This document shows positions 44,447-53,258 of a stretch of DNA of 64,000 nucleotides, in pieces (position 1 is the first letter of the stretch; each line of letters begins with the position of its first letter). Made by a program: the position numbers and the translations under genes. Below the pieces are notes generated by a model, which searched no databases, was not told the DNA's origin, and worked only from the letters and a program-made list of their open reading frames with translations. This DNA comes from Candidatus Babela massiliensis (GTDB taxonomy: Bacteria; Babelota; Babeliae; Babelales; Babelaceae): assembly GCF_000513475.1 (NCBI RefSeq), contig NC_023003.1:62001-126000 (forward strand), read 5' to 3'.

Positions 44447-45343
44447 ATGAATAAAATAAAACATCTATATATAATATTATTATCAGTTCTATTTATAAAT
44501 AATAATTTTGTCTCCATGGGTAAACCAAATTATATTGCAACTGAACAAGAGTCGCAATTATTAAGTCTACCTGCAGAACTTATGACAAATATTGTCAATG
44601 AAACTGTAGTACAACAACTCAAAGAAACTATTAATGAGTGGAATGATATATTTCAGGACCCTAAAATTAATTTACAAAATATAGCTCTTGTATCTCTACA
44701 ATTTAAAGATGTATTGAATGTTGCTTTAAAATTACCATCTTTAAAAAATTACTTAAATCAATTAGTAAAAGATTTAAAATCAAAACGTTTTGACGAGCTC
44801 TTTGAAGATTTAAGACATCAATCTATTGAACAATATAAAGGCTTACCTAAAGATAAACTCAATCAAGCTTTAACTAAGATATTAAATAAAGCAGCGATAT
44901 CTAAAGAAGGTTTCAAAGTAGTAATGCAATTAATATTAGCAGGTGCTAATGTTAATACTACAGATAATAGTGGCAATACAGCTTTAATGGAGGCATCTAA
45001 AAAGGATTATAAAGATATAGTTGAGATGTTAATAAAAACAGGCGCTAACGTTAATGCTACAGCTAATGATGGCAATACAGCTTTAATGTGGGCATCTAAA
45101 AATGGTTATAAAGATGTATTAGAAATATTAATCAATGCAGGTGCTGATGTTAATGCTAAAACTATATATGGATTTACAGCTTTAATATGGTCATCTAGAA
45201 ATGGCCATAAAGATATAGTAGAAATGCTAATAAAAGCAGGTGCTAACGTTAATGCTAAAACTATATATGGCAATACAGCTTTAATAGAGGCATCTAAAAA
45301 TGGTCATAAAGATATAGTAAAAATATTAATAAAAGAATGTTAA
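44447..45343 (+). CDS. Secreted ankyrin protein, subfamily B, shortened
   Basis: The product (298 aa) has the subfamily-B N-terminus, LSLPAELMTNIVNE (about residue 38), SLKNYLNQLVKDLK and four or five near-consensus ANK repeats (DGNTALMWASKNGYKD). It ends abruptly at ILIKEC. Another frame continues with repeat sequence, so the gene has lost its last one or two repeats. AAGGAT precedes the ATG. Confidence 0.86.
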   Translation: MNKIKHLYIILLSVLFINNNFVSMGKPNYIATEQESQLLSLPAELMTNIVNETVVQQLKETINEWNDIFQDPKINLQNIALVSLQFKDVLNVALKLPSLKNYLNQLVKDLKSKRFDELFEDLRHQSIEQYKGLPKDKLNQALTKILNKAAISKEGFKVVMQLILAGANVNTTDNSGNTALMEASKKDYKDIVEMLIKTGANVNATANDGNTALMWASKNGYKDVLEILINAGADVNAKTIYGFTALIWSSRNGHKDIVEMLIKAGANVNAKTIYGNTALIEASKNGHKDIVKILIKEC

Positions 45344-45474
45344 TAAAATCAGATGCTAAAAATCAATATGGCAGTACAGCTTTAATGCGGGCATCTATAA
45401 ATGGTCATAAAGAAGTAGTAGAAATGTTAAATAATAACAAAAGGTTGGTTTCTTATTCTTGTATATTATCGTAG
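45337..45474 (+). pseudogene. Frameshifted ANK tail
   Basis: From an ATG overlapping the end of the upstream gene, the frame reads MLIKSDAKNQYGSTALMRAS, then INGHKEVVEML and a non-ANK end (SYSCILS). It is the out-of-frame continuation of the preceding subfamily-B gene. The junction lies where two similar AATATTAATAAAA/AATGTTAATAAAA stretches meet. Confidence 0.6.
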
Positions 45475-45495
45475 TTTATAAAAAAGCTTTTTAGT

Positions 45496-45525
45496 AAAAA
45501 GAAGTAGTTTAAACTACTTCTTTTT
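45496..45525. terminator. Bidirectional palindromic terminator
   Basis: A perfect palindrome centred on GTTTAAAC (AAAAAGAAGTAGTTT and its complement) with A and T runs at the ends. The same GTTTAAAC-centred design ends the DUF2059 gene at 56781-56815. Confidence 0.75.
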
Positions 45526-45526
45526 A

Positions 45527-45612
45527 ACTTAATACTAAATCTATTCAGCTTGATATTCTATTTGAAGCTTATTAACTTTACTTATAAAGTTATTTAGATT
45601 ACTTCTGATAAT
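45527..45612 (-). pseudogene. Inverted copy of DUF2059 gene 3' end
   Basis: On the minus strand it reads RSNLNNFISKVNKLQIEYQAE-stop, against RNSLNNFISKVNELQIEYQAK-stop in the gene at 56274-56765, and continues into a similar downstream sequence. The frame is intact for about 21 codons but has no gene upstream. Confidence 0.8.
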
Positions 45613-45679
45613 ATGCCAAAAAACATCTACTAGTACTATACTAATTTTTTTTAGAAACATCTGTAGCATTTGAACTTTA

Positions 45680-45697
45680 TTTCAATTAGTGTATAAT
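45680..45697 (+). promoter_or_regulatory. Subfamily-B promoter motif
   Basis: TTTCAATTAGTGTATAAT with the -10 at 45692-45697, the most complete form of the motif. Confidence 0.65.
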
Positions 45698-45741
45698 ATT
45701 TAAAAATATTAATTATTTAAAATAAATTATTAAAGGATAAA

Positions 45742-46830
45742 ATGAATAAAATAAAACATGTATATATAATATTGTTATCTATTCTATTTATGAATAATAT
45801 AATCTCCATGGAAAATCAAGATTATATTGCAAGTGAACAAGAGACTCAATTATTAAGTCTACCTGCAGAACTTATGACAGCTATTATCAATGAAACTGTA
45901 ATACAACAAGTTAAAGAAACTATTAATGAGTGGAATGATATCTTTCAACAACCAAAGAAAATCAATTTACAAGACACAGCTCTTGCATCTCAACAATTTA
46001 AAGATGTGTTGAATGTTGCTTTAAAATCACCATCTTTAAAAAATTACATAAATGATTTAAAATCAAAACATTTTGATGAACTCTTTGAAGATTTAAAACA
46101 TCAATCTATTGAAGAATATAGAGATTTATCAACTGAAGATCTTAATAAAAATTTATTTAATATATTAAATAAAGAAACAATATCTAAAGAAGATTTCAAA
46201 GTAGCAGTTAAATTAATACTTGCAGGTGCTGATGTTGATACTAAAAACAATGAAGACAATACAGCTTTAATGTTGGCATCTATTTATGGTTATAAAGAAA
46301 TAGTAGAGATATTAATAAAAGCAGGTGCTGATGTTAATACTAAAAATTACTACGGCTATACAGCTTTAATAGAGTCGTCTAGCAATGGTCATAAAGAGAT
46401 AGTAGAAATGTTAATAAAAGCAGGTACCAATGTTGATGCTAAAAACAATGATGGCTATACAGCTTTAATGTGGGCATCTAAAAATGGTTATAAAGAGATA
46501 GTTGAGTTGTTAATCAAAGCAGGTGCTGATGTTGATGCTAAAAGTAAATATTGCGGCTATACAGCTTTAATGCTTGCATCTGAAAAAGGACATAAAGAAA
46601 TAGTAGAAATATTACTCCAAGCAGGTACCAATGTTGATACTAAAAACAATGAGGACGATACAGCTTTAATATTCGCATCTATTTATGGTTATAAAGAAAT
46701 AGTAGAGATATTAATAAAAGCAGGTACCAATATTGAGGCTAAAAACAATGATGGCTATACAGCTTTAATGTGGGCATCTAAAGAAGGTCATAAAGATATA
46801 GTAGAAATACTACAATCTTTAGAAAATTAA
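45742..46830 (+). CDS. Secreted ankyrin protein, subfamily B
   Basis: A 362-aa product with MNKIKHVYIILL, LSLPAELMTAIINE, SLKNYINDLKSK (a short deletion against relatives) and about six near-consensus ANK repeats. Two repeat pairs are almost duplicates (EDNTALMLASIYGYKEIV and EDDTALIFASIYGYKEIV). It ends EILQSLEN. AAAGGAT precedes the ATG and a strong terminator follows at 46889. It forms the plus-strand copy of the ANK/DUF2059-tail cassette. Confidence 0.88.
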   Translation: MNKIKHVYIILLSILFMNNIISMENQDYIASEQETQLLSLPAELMTAIINETVIQQVKETINEWNDIFQQPKKINLQDTALASQQFKDVLNVALKSPSLKNYINDLKSKHFDELFEDLKHQSIEEYRDLSTEDLNKNLFNILNKETISKEDFKVAVKLILAGADVDTKNNEDNTALMLASIYGYKEIVEILIKAGADVNTKNYYGYTALIESSSNGHKEIVEMLIKAGTNVDAKNNDGYTALMWASKNGYKEIVELLIKAGADVDAKSKYCGYTALMLASEKGHKEIVEILLQAGTNVDTKNNEDDTALIFASIYGYKEIVEILIKAGTNIEAKNNDGYTALMWASKEGHKDIVEILQSLEN

Positions 46831-46888
46831 TCATATAGTTGCTTTATTTTCTTAAGCATTAAAATTAAAAATTATATTAAATCTATCA

Positions 46889-46918
46889 AGACCTAAATTT
46901 ACATTTAGGTCTTTTTTT
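46889..46918 (+). terminator. Terminator after subfamily-B gene
   Basis: Stem AGACCTAAAT/ATTTAGGTCT followed by seven T on the plus strand. Confidence 0.85.
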
Positions 46919-46993
46919 GAGCATAGATTCTCATTGATGAACTTAAATATTTAAAAGCTCGAGAGCATAAAGGTTTATCTAGATAAATAGGAA

Positions 46994-47983
46994 TTAAATT
47001 TTAGAGTTTTTCTTATTAAGTTTTGCGACTGAATCGATCAATTTAACTATATTCATATTTTTATAATCTAATGCAAGAGATCTTGCTGTTTTTCCCCATT
47101 TATCTTTAGCATTAATATCAACTCCGTTTTCAATCAAAATTCTTGCTATATTTTCATTGCCATGTATAGCTGCTAACATAAGTGTAGTTTTATTATATCG
47201 ATCTTTAACAAAAACATCTGCTCCTTTGTCAATAAGCAACTTTATTATATTATAGTTATTACGTGATAAAGCAGCTTGTATTATACTTTCTTGGAATATA
47301 TCTGTAGCATTAACATCTGCTCCTCTATTGATAAGCAATTTTGCAATATCCTCTTTGTTCATAGCTATTGCAAGTCTTAAGGGAGTTTTTCCATTAATAT
47401 CTTTAATATTAATATTAGCTTTAAAATCTAATAATACATTAATTAAATTAACAAATTTTCCCGTTTGTGCTATAAAGATCAGTAGTGGTATACGTGTAAG
47501 TTTTTCTAATATTTTGACGTTAATAATCATGTTAGGATTAGCTCCTGCTATTATCAATTTAGCAGCTTCTTTTTCTTTTTCTTGATTATAATTATCCTCA
47601 AGTATGTTTTTTAATTTTTCATCAAGTTGCTTTTGCGTCAATTTTGATTCTTCATTAGCAAACCATTCCTTTGCATATTCACTGGCCTCTTGCTTCAACC
47701 TTACTTTATCTTGTGTAATTATGACGTTTAGATCCTTACTAGTTAATGACATTTCCCTTAAGAATTCATTTATACCATTTAATGGATGGAATAAATGATT
47801 ATGTTTTATAATATCTTCTATTTTGGATTTTATAATCTTAAGTTTAATTTCCATAGGCAATTCTAAGAAGTTATTACCATTAAGATTTAGATTGCATTCT
47901 ATTACATTACCATTAAATATATTGATTAAACATAATGTTTTTAATATAATAAGTATTTTTTTCATAATCTTTATTTTCTCCAT
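46994..47983 (-). CDS. Secreted F-box-like ankyrin protein, subfamily A
   Basis: A 329-aa product; ATG at 47983 or at 47965 (MKKILIILK) could start it, and GGAG lies between them. It has a signal peptide and an F-box-like LELPMEIKLKII (about residue 41). The classic subfamily-A module follows: HLFHPLNGINEFL, LTQKQLDEKLKNIL, LIIAGANPNMI. Four ANK repeats follow. The upstream minus-strand gene ends 11 bases before, so both share a transcript. Confidence 0.86.
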   Translation of the reverse strand: MEKIKIMKKILIILKTLCLINIFNGNVIECNLNLNGNNFLELPMEIKLKIIKSKIEDIIKHNHLFHPLNGINEFLREMSLTSKDLNVIITQDKVRLKQEASEYAKEWFANEESKLTQKQLDEKLKNILEDNYNQEKEKEAAKLIIAGANPNMIINVKILEKLTRIPLLIFIAQTGKFVNLINVLLDFKANINIKDINGKTPLRLAIAMNKEDIAKLLINRGADVNATDIFQESIIQAALSRNNYNIIKLLIDKGADVFVKDRYNKTTLMLAAIHGNENIARILIENGVDINAKDKWGKTARSLALDYKNMNIVKLIDSVAKLNKKNSKI

Positions 47984-47994
47984 TTTTATTCAGT

Positions 47995-49050
47995 TTAAGA
48001 TACTAAACAAGTACTTCTATTATCTATATCTTTAAGGAGTTCTAATATTCTCCTTCTCGTTCTAGGATCTCTTGTATTTGAATTTAAAGACCATACAGTA
48101 TCTCCAAATTGATCTTTGGCGTTTATCTCTGCTTTATGTCTTATAAGTGATTTTATTATGTCTAAATTACCTTTTAAAATAGCATACATTAAAGGCGTTC
48201 TTCCCCATTTGCCGGCAGTATTAATATCAGCACCATGACTGATAAGAGATTCTACCATGTGCCTATTGCCTACTTCTATTGCTTTAATTAAAGGAGTTTC
48301 CATCCTTAAATCTATAATATTGACTTGTGCTTTTTGAGTTAACAATAGGTCAACTATTGATTCATTATTTTTTTCTATAGCAATCATTAAAGCAGACTTT
48401 TGATCATAATTTATTTCATTTATATTATTAATATGAATTTTTATTAGTTCTTCTGCTACATTTTTATTATTTTTAATGGCAAGCATTAAAATATTATTAT
48501 TTTCCTTATCTTGGTAATCAAGATCAACTTTAAAGTCTAATAATAAATAAGGAAGTTGATTCCATGAAGGCTCTTTTAACAGTTTAACAAAAGCTGGTAT
48601 AGTTTTATTTTTAAAGTTTATCATTATGTTAGGATCAGCACCTGCTATTATTAATTTAGCCGCCTCTCTCTCTTTTAATTCACTATAATCTCCTTCTAAA
48701 ATATTCTTAAGCTTATTATTCAGCTCTTCTTTAGATAAATTGATAAAATCTGAGGCAAAATATTTTCTAATAAATTTGTTTATATCATTTTTTATTTCAT
48801 CTCTTAAATTAAAAAATCCTTTATCTATTGATATTAAACTTTTAAATCCCTCTTTAACACCACGAAATGGATTAAAAACTACATTCTCTTTAACAATAGA
48901 TTGCAAAAATTTTTCAGCTATATGTAGCTTTAACTCAGGAGGTAAAGTATTAATAAGCAGGGTCTCTTTATTCGGCTTTTGTTCTAATTCAGATTGCGAA
49001 TAAATATTTAAAGATATACTTATTAACAAGGATATAACTTTCTTATTCAT
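47995..49050 (-). CDS. Secreted F-box-like ankyrin protein, subfamily A
   Basis: A 351-aa product with a signal peptide (ends NIYS), the F-box-like segment NTLPPELKLHIAEKFL (about residue 34), VFNPFRGVKEGF, KYFASDF, LSKEELNNKLKNIL and LIIAGADPNI. Five ANK repeats follow (KWGRTPLMYAILKGNLDII). It is the first gene of a two-gene minus-strand unit. Confidence 0.87.
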   Translation of the reverse strand: MNKKVISLLISISLNIYSQSELEQKPNKETLLINTLPPELKLHIAEKFLQSIVKENVVFNPFRGVKEGFKSLISIDKGFFNLRDEIKNDINKFIRKYFASDFINLSKEELNNKLKNILEGDYSELKEREAAKLIIAGADPNIMINFKNKTIPAFVKLLKEPSWNQLPYLLLDFKVDLDYQDKENNNILMLAIKNNKNVAEELIKIHINNINEINYDQKSALMIAIEKNNESIVDLLLTQKAQVNIIDLRMETPLIKAIEVGNRHMVESLISHGADINTAGKWGRTPLMYAILKGNLDIIKSLIRHKAEINAKDQFGDTVWSLNSNTRDPRTRRRILELLKDIDNRSTCLVS

Positions 49051-49178
49051 GATCTTATTAATCCCTTATCTTTAATTTATAAATATTAACTATTTTATTA
49101 TTATTATAAACAATTATTATATCAAACTGTAATAGTAATTTAAAAAAAGTTGTATAAAAGAATTTAAAGATAAAACAT

Positions 49179-49323
49179 GAACCTAAAATTAATTTACAAG
49201 AAATAAACTTTGTTCAAAGATTTATTGAATGAGGTCTTAAGAAATCAATCTAAAGAAGAACATCAAGCAAAAAGGATTAAACCTTGGTTATGCCAGGATT
49301 GTTTCTTAAGATTATATAAATAA
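49179..49323 (+). pseudogene. Decayed subfamily-B N-terminal fragment
   Basis: It begins EPKINLQEINFVQRFIE-stop, matching the EPKINLQSIALVSQQFK region of subfamily B. After a frameshift it continues FKDLLNEVLRNQ, matching FKDVLNVALKSPS, and then diverges to end at 49323. No start or repeats remain. Confidence 0.6.
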
Positions 49324-49433
49324 AGCATCCTTTATGTAGAAGATCAAAATACTATAAATTAAAATTCAGAAATGTCATTAATATTTATGACATATTTATT
49401 TTATGAAGTAATTCTGGAGATGTGGATTTTATT

Positions 49434-49451
49434 TTTCAATTAGTGTATAAT
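49434..49451 (+). promoter_or_regulatory. Subfamily-B promoter motif
   Basis: TTTCAATTAGTGTATAAT with the -10 TATAAT at 49446-49451, 44 bases before the ATG. Confidence 0.65.
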
Positions 49452-49495
49452 ATTAAAATAATTAATTTTTTAAATCGAACAATTTAGGATAAAAA

Positions 49496-50599
49496 ATGAA
49501 TAAAATGAAACATGTATATATAATATTATTATCAATTCTATTTATGAATAATAATATTGTCTCAATGGAAAATCAAGATTATATGGAAATTGAACAAGAT
49601 TCTCAATTATTAAGTCTACCTGCAGAACTTATGACAGCCATTATCAATGAAACTGTAATACAACCAGTCAAAGAGACTATTAATAAGTGGAATAATATAT
49701 TTCAAGAACCAGAGAAAATTAATTTACAAAGTATAGCTCTTGTGTCTCAACAATTTAAAAATGTATTGAATGCTGCTTTAAAATCACCATCTTTAAAAAA
49801 TTACTTAAATCAATTAGTAAAAGATTTAAAATTAAAACGTTTCGATGAACTCTTTGAAAATTTAAAACATCAATCTATAGAACAATATAAAGGTTTATCA
49901 ACTGAAGACCTTAATAAAAATTTATTTAATATATTAAAAGAACGAGAAACATCTAAAGAAGATTTCAAAGTAGCAGTTAAATTAATATTAGCAGGCGCTG
50001 ATGGTAATACTAAAAATGACTATTGCTATACAGCTTTAATGATAGCATCTAAAAAAGGTTATAAAGAGATAGTTCAAATATTAATAAAATCAGACGCTGA
50101 TCTTGATACTAGGGATGGTGCGGGATTGACAGTTTTAATATTGGCATCTATAGGAGGTCATAAAGATATAGTAAAAATATTACTTCAAGCAGGCGCTGAT
50201 GTTAATGCTAAAGATAACAATGGTTATACAGCTTTAATGTTCGGATCTGGAAATGGTCATAAAGAAATAGTTGAGTTGTTAATAAAAACGGGCGCTAACG
50301 TTAATGCTAAAACTACATATGGTAATACAGCTTTAATGTTGGCATCTGAAAAAGGACGTAAAGAAATAGTTGAAATATTATTCCAAGCAGGTGCTGATAT
50401 TAATGCTAAAACTGCATATGGATTTACAGCTTTAATGATGGCATCTATAGAAGGACGTAAAGAAATAGTTGAAATATTACTCCAAGCAGGCGCCGATCTT
50501 AATGCTAAAAATAACAATGGTGAAACAGCTTTAATGATAACATCTAAAAAAGGTCATAAAGAAATAGTTGAGATGTTAATAAAAGCAGGATCTAAATAA
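49496..50599 (+). CDS. Secreted ankyrin protein, subfamily B
   Basis: A 367-aa product with MNKMKHVYIILL, signal peptide ending IVSM, LSLPAELMTAIINE and SLKNYLNQLVKDLK. About six ANK repeats follow, several nearly identical to each other (KGRKEIVEILFQAGAD, EGRKEIVEILLQAGAD). Its end IKAGSK and the AATTAAGAAGGTCTAGG sequence after the stop match those of the island border genes. The downstream terminator is better kept here. Confidence 0.88.
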   Translation: MNKMKHVYIILLSILFMNNNIVSMENQDYMEIEQDSQLLSLPAELMTAIINETVIQPVKETINKWNNIFQEPEKINLQSIALVSQQFKNVLNAALKSPSLKNYLNQLVKDLKLKRFDELFENLKHQSIEQYKGLSTEDLNKNLFNILKERETSKEDFKVAVKLILAGADGNTKNDYCYTALMIASKKGYKEIVQILIKSDADLDTRDGAGLTVLILASIGGHKDIVKILLQAGADVNAKDNNGYTALMFGSGNGHKEIVELLIKTGANVNAKTTYGNTALMLASEKGRKEIVEILFQAGADINAKTAYGFTALMMASIEGRKEIVEILLQAGADLNAKNNNGETALMITSKKGHKEIVEMLIKAGSK

Positions 50600-50608
50600 A
50601 AATTAAGA

Positions 50609-50638
50609 AGGTCTAGGATTTTACCCAGACCTTTTTTT
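50609..50638 (+). terminator. Terminator after subfamily-B gene
   Basis: Stem AGGTCT...AGACCT with an inner GG/CC pairing, followed by seven T. Confidence 0.75.
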
Positions 50639-50692
50639 ATTATTACTTGCAAAGCAATGGATAGCTTAAATATGCTACTGCTATTCCTATCA

Positions 50693-51985
50693 CTAAAATA
50701 TCCTTTTTTCTCTTAAAAAATTTGATATTGCAAAAGATAGTTTAGTTCCTAAAAAGCTTTGCATTGTATTACCTATAAAGAATTTCCTATAAGGTGAAAA
50801 GTAAGCATCTAATTCAGTTCTATGATTTATTGCATGATCAGCAATATACATACCTAGAGCAGCAGACCATGGTAATCCAGAAGCTGTACCTGCATAATAT
50901 ATGTTAGAATTATGTTTATCAGGCCCTCCTATGGGCATAATATCTTTACTCAATCCTATCATTCCAGGCCACATATATTCATATTCTATATTGGTATGAG
51001 GAAATTTATTCTTAAAGTACTTAGTTAATTTATTAAATACTATCTTGTTATCAAAGCTTCTATTTTTAGAATAATTATATAAGAAACTTGATCCTCCTAG
51101 CAATAATCTATTTTCACCAGTTATTCTATAATACTGATATATTAAATCAGTATCCCAAACCATGTAACGTTTATTTGGAAAAATAGATTTTATTTGTTCT
51201 TCATCTAAGACCTTAGAAACAAGTAAAAAAGTTTGAGCATGGTAAACTTGATGATTTAGATTTGACAAGTTAGGCATAAATTTATCTAAAGCTAATACTA
51301 TATAATCAGCAGAAACCGAACCAAATTGAGTAGATACACCTTTAGAATTTACTTTAATGACCGGACTATCTTCAAATATCAAAACACCTTGATTTGATAG
51401 ATTTTCTTTCATTGCCTGACAATAATCAAATGGCTGAATACCAAAAGAGCCTCCATAAGATACTCCTCCTTGATATTTTTCAGATTTTACAGCAAGTGAT
51501 AAATTTTTGTCGTTGTATAATACTGTATCATATCCAAGTTTAACTCTATTTTCAAATTCTTCTTTTATTCTAATATCAAACCTTTTTTTATTATTGGCTA
51601 ATACTAATGTATCTTGTTCTTGATAATCACAACTGATAGAAAAATCTTCTATATTACTTTTTATTAGATTGACTCCGGAAAGCGAAAATTTCCATAATTG
51701 AGAAGCTGCTTCTTGGCCATATATAGCTGTCAAATCTGTTAAAGAAAGCTCTGAGTCAGGTGTTATAAAACCAGAATTTATTCCACTTGCTCCTGCTCCA
51801 CAGTAATTTTTTTCAACAATTACCACGGACAAACCTTTATTAAGAAAAGCTTGCGCTGCGCTTAATCCAGTCATTCCTCCACCTACTATGACTACATTAG
51901 TTTTTATAGATCCTGAAAGAGAAGGGAACGTCTTAAGCTTAAGAGTCCATAACGGATAGGGCAAAGGACATAGATTAATATCCAT
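50693..51985 (-). CDS. FAD-dependent oxidoreductase, DAO family
   Basis: The N-terminal Rossmann loop VVIVGGGMTGLSAAQAF (about 32-48) and the E-K pair of IVEKNYCGAGASG bind FAD. The C-terminal YYAGTASGLPWSAALG closes the site. The 430-aa length and overall order resemble PuuB/OrdL-like amine oxidases that act on gamma-glutamyl polyamines or amino-acid-like substrates; the substrate cannot be read from sequence. GGAGA precedes the ATG. It lies 57 bases after the formaldehyde dehydrogenase-like gene in the same direction, so the two may be co-transcribed. Confidence 0.82.
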   Translation of the reverse strand: MDINLCPLPYPLWTLKLKTFPSLSGSIKTNVVIVGGGMTGLSAAQAFLNKGLSVVIVEKNYCGAGASGINSGFITPDSELSLTDLTAIYGQEAASQLWKFSLSGVNLIKSNIEDFSISCDYQEQDTLVLANNKKRFDIRIKEEFENRVKLGYDTVLYNDKNLSLAVKSEKYQGGVSYGGSFGIQPFDYCQAMKENLSNQGVLIFEDSPVIKVNSKGVSTQFGSVSADYIVLALDKFMPNLSNLNHQVYHAQTFLLVSKVLDEEQIKSIFPNKRYMVWDTDLIYQYYRITGENRLLLGGSSFLYNYSKNRSFDNKIVFNKLTKYFKNKFPHTNIEYEYMWPGMIGLSKDIMPIGGPDKHNSNIYYAGTASGLPWSAALGMYIADHAINHRTELDAYFSPYRKFFIGNTMQSFLGTKLSFAISNFLREKRIF

Positions 51986-52042
51986 TTATTATCTCCACTA
52001 AAAAGGAAGTGAATATTACAATTGCTTTTAAATTAAATTTTA

Positions 52043-53239
52043 TTAAGAAATTAAACCATGAGGATCGATAAAATATTTAACTGGCTCTCCTTTATCAAAT
52101 TTTTTGTAAGCTTCAGGAGCTTCATCTAAAGAAATTATCTTTACATTGAGTTCCTTAGCAATCTCACATTTTTCATTTAATATAGTCTCCATGAGCTTTC
52201 TATGGTATTTCATAACCGGAGTTTGTCCCATACTTACACTAAGAGCTTTTGCCCAGCAGTCTCCAAACTTTAATTTATAAATACCTCTTTTCTCTTCTTC
52301 ATTGCGAGCACCTGCATCTTCATTGACATAAACTCCAGGGATACTTATAAACCCGCCAGCTCGAGCGAGCTCTATTATAGAGTCAATTACGACGGTAGGA
52401 TCATTTTCATGCATCTTATTGCCATAACCAACAGCTTCAAAACCAACACAATCGATTGCAACATCTACTTCAGATTTATCTAAAATCTTCTCAACTTCTC
52501 TTTTCAAATCTTGCTCGTTTGATAAAAAAGTCAAATCTACTGTGTCATAACCATTTACTTTTGCAAGTTTTAAACGCTCTTTATTGACATCGCCAACAAT
52601 AATTTTAGCAGCACCTAATATTTTACATGAAAGAGCACAAGCCAGTCCCACTGGACCTGCTCCTGCTATATATACTTTAGACCCTACTTCAACACATGCA
52701 TTATAAGCAGCATGAAATCCTGTTGGAAATACATCGGTTATTAAAGCTAAATCTTTTATTTTATCAGAAGATAAAATTTGTTCTGGAAGTTTAAGTAAAT
52801 TAAAATCAGCATAGGGAACCATAATATATTCAGCTTGTCCCCCTTGCCAATCACCCATATTTGCATAACCGTAAGCAGCTCCATAACCGGTTTTATTAGT
52901 AGTCAGACAAACATTAACTTTTTGTTCTTTACAATTTCTACAACGACCGCAGGCCACATTAAATGGTACAGAAACCAAATCTCCTTCTTTTAGAAACTCA
53001 ACATCTTTACCAAGTTCAATTACTTGTCCAGTAATTTCATGACCAAAACTTGTCCCTGCTGGAACTGCAGCTCGACCATGATACATATGCAAATCACTTC
53101 CACAAATTCCACTTAATACTACTTTTAAGATAACTCCGTGTTCAATACTTTTACCTTTGATTTCCATCTTAGGATATCCAATATCTTTTACTTCTACCTG
53201 GCCGGGCTTAACATATACAACCGCTCTATTTTTGCTCAT
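52043..53239 (-). CDS. fdhA: Glutathione-independent formaldehyde dehydrogenase-like, zinc ADH family
   Basis: The start at 53239 is preferred because AGGAGAG lies six bases upstream; a TTG one codon earlier is unlikely. Catalytic zinc ligands are Cys in GICGSDLH and His in FGHEITG. Structural zinc is held by Cys in ACGRCRNCKEQKVNVC, and the NAD site is AGAGPVGLACAL. The stretch GYANMGDWQGGQAEY is characteristic of the FdhA branch that oxidises formaldehyde without glutathione; related dismutases share it. 398 aa matches the family. It may remove aldehyde made by the neighbouring oxidase, which is inference. Confidence 0.85.
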   Translation of the reverse strand: MSKNRAVVYVKPGQVEVKDIGYPKMEIKGKSIEHGVILKVVLSGICGSDLHMYHGRAAVPAGTSFGHEITGQVIELGKDVEFLKEGDLVSVPFNVACGRCRNCKEQKVNVCLTTNKTGYGAAYGYANMGDWQGGQAEYIMVPYADFNLLKLPEQILSSDKIKDLALITDVFPTGFHAAYNACVEVGSKVYIAGAGPVGLACALSCKILGAAKIIVGDVNKERLKLAKVNGYDTVDLTFLSNEQDLKREVEKILDKSEVDVAIDCVGFEAVGYGNKMHENDPTVVIDSIIELARAGGFISIPGVYVNEDAGARNEEEKRGIYKLKFGDCWAKALSVSMGQTPVMKYHRKLMETILNEKCEIAKELNVKIISLDEAPEAYKKFDKGEPVKYFIDPHGLIS

Positions 53240-53258
53240 CAAACTCTCCTATAAATTA

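Larger units (their letters stand above)
45475..45741. other. Spacer built from a copied DUF2059 gene tail
   Basis: The gap contains the terminator palindrome 45496-45525 and an inverted copy of the 3' end of a DUF2059 gene (about 45527-45612). An ~80-base spacer and the subfamily-B promoter follow. The spacer also matches 58015-58100. Confidence 0.7.
49051..49495. other. Gap with an ANK remnant and subfamily-B promoter
   Basis: It holds the decayed ANK-B fragment at 49179-49323 and the promoter motif at 49434-49451. Nothing else is recognisable. Confidence 0.5.
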
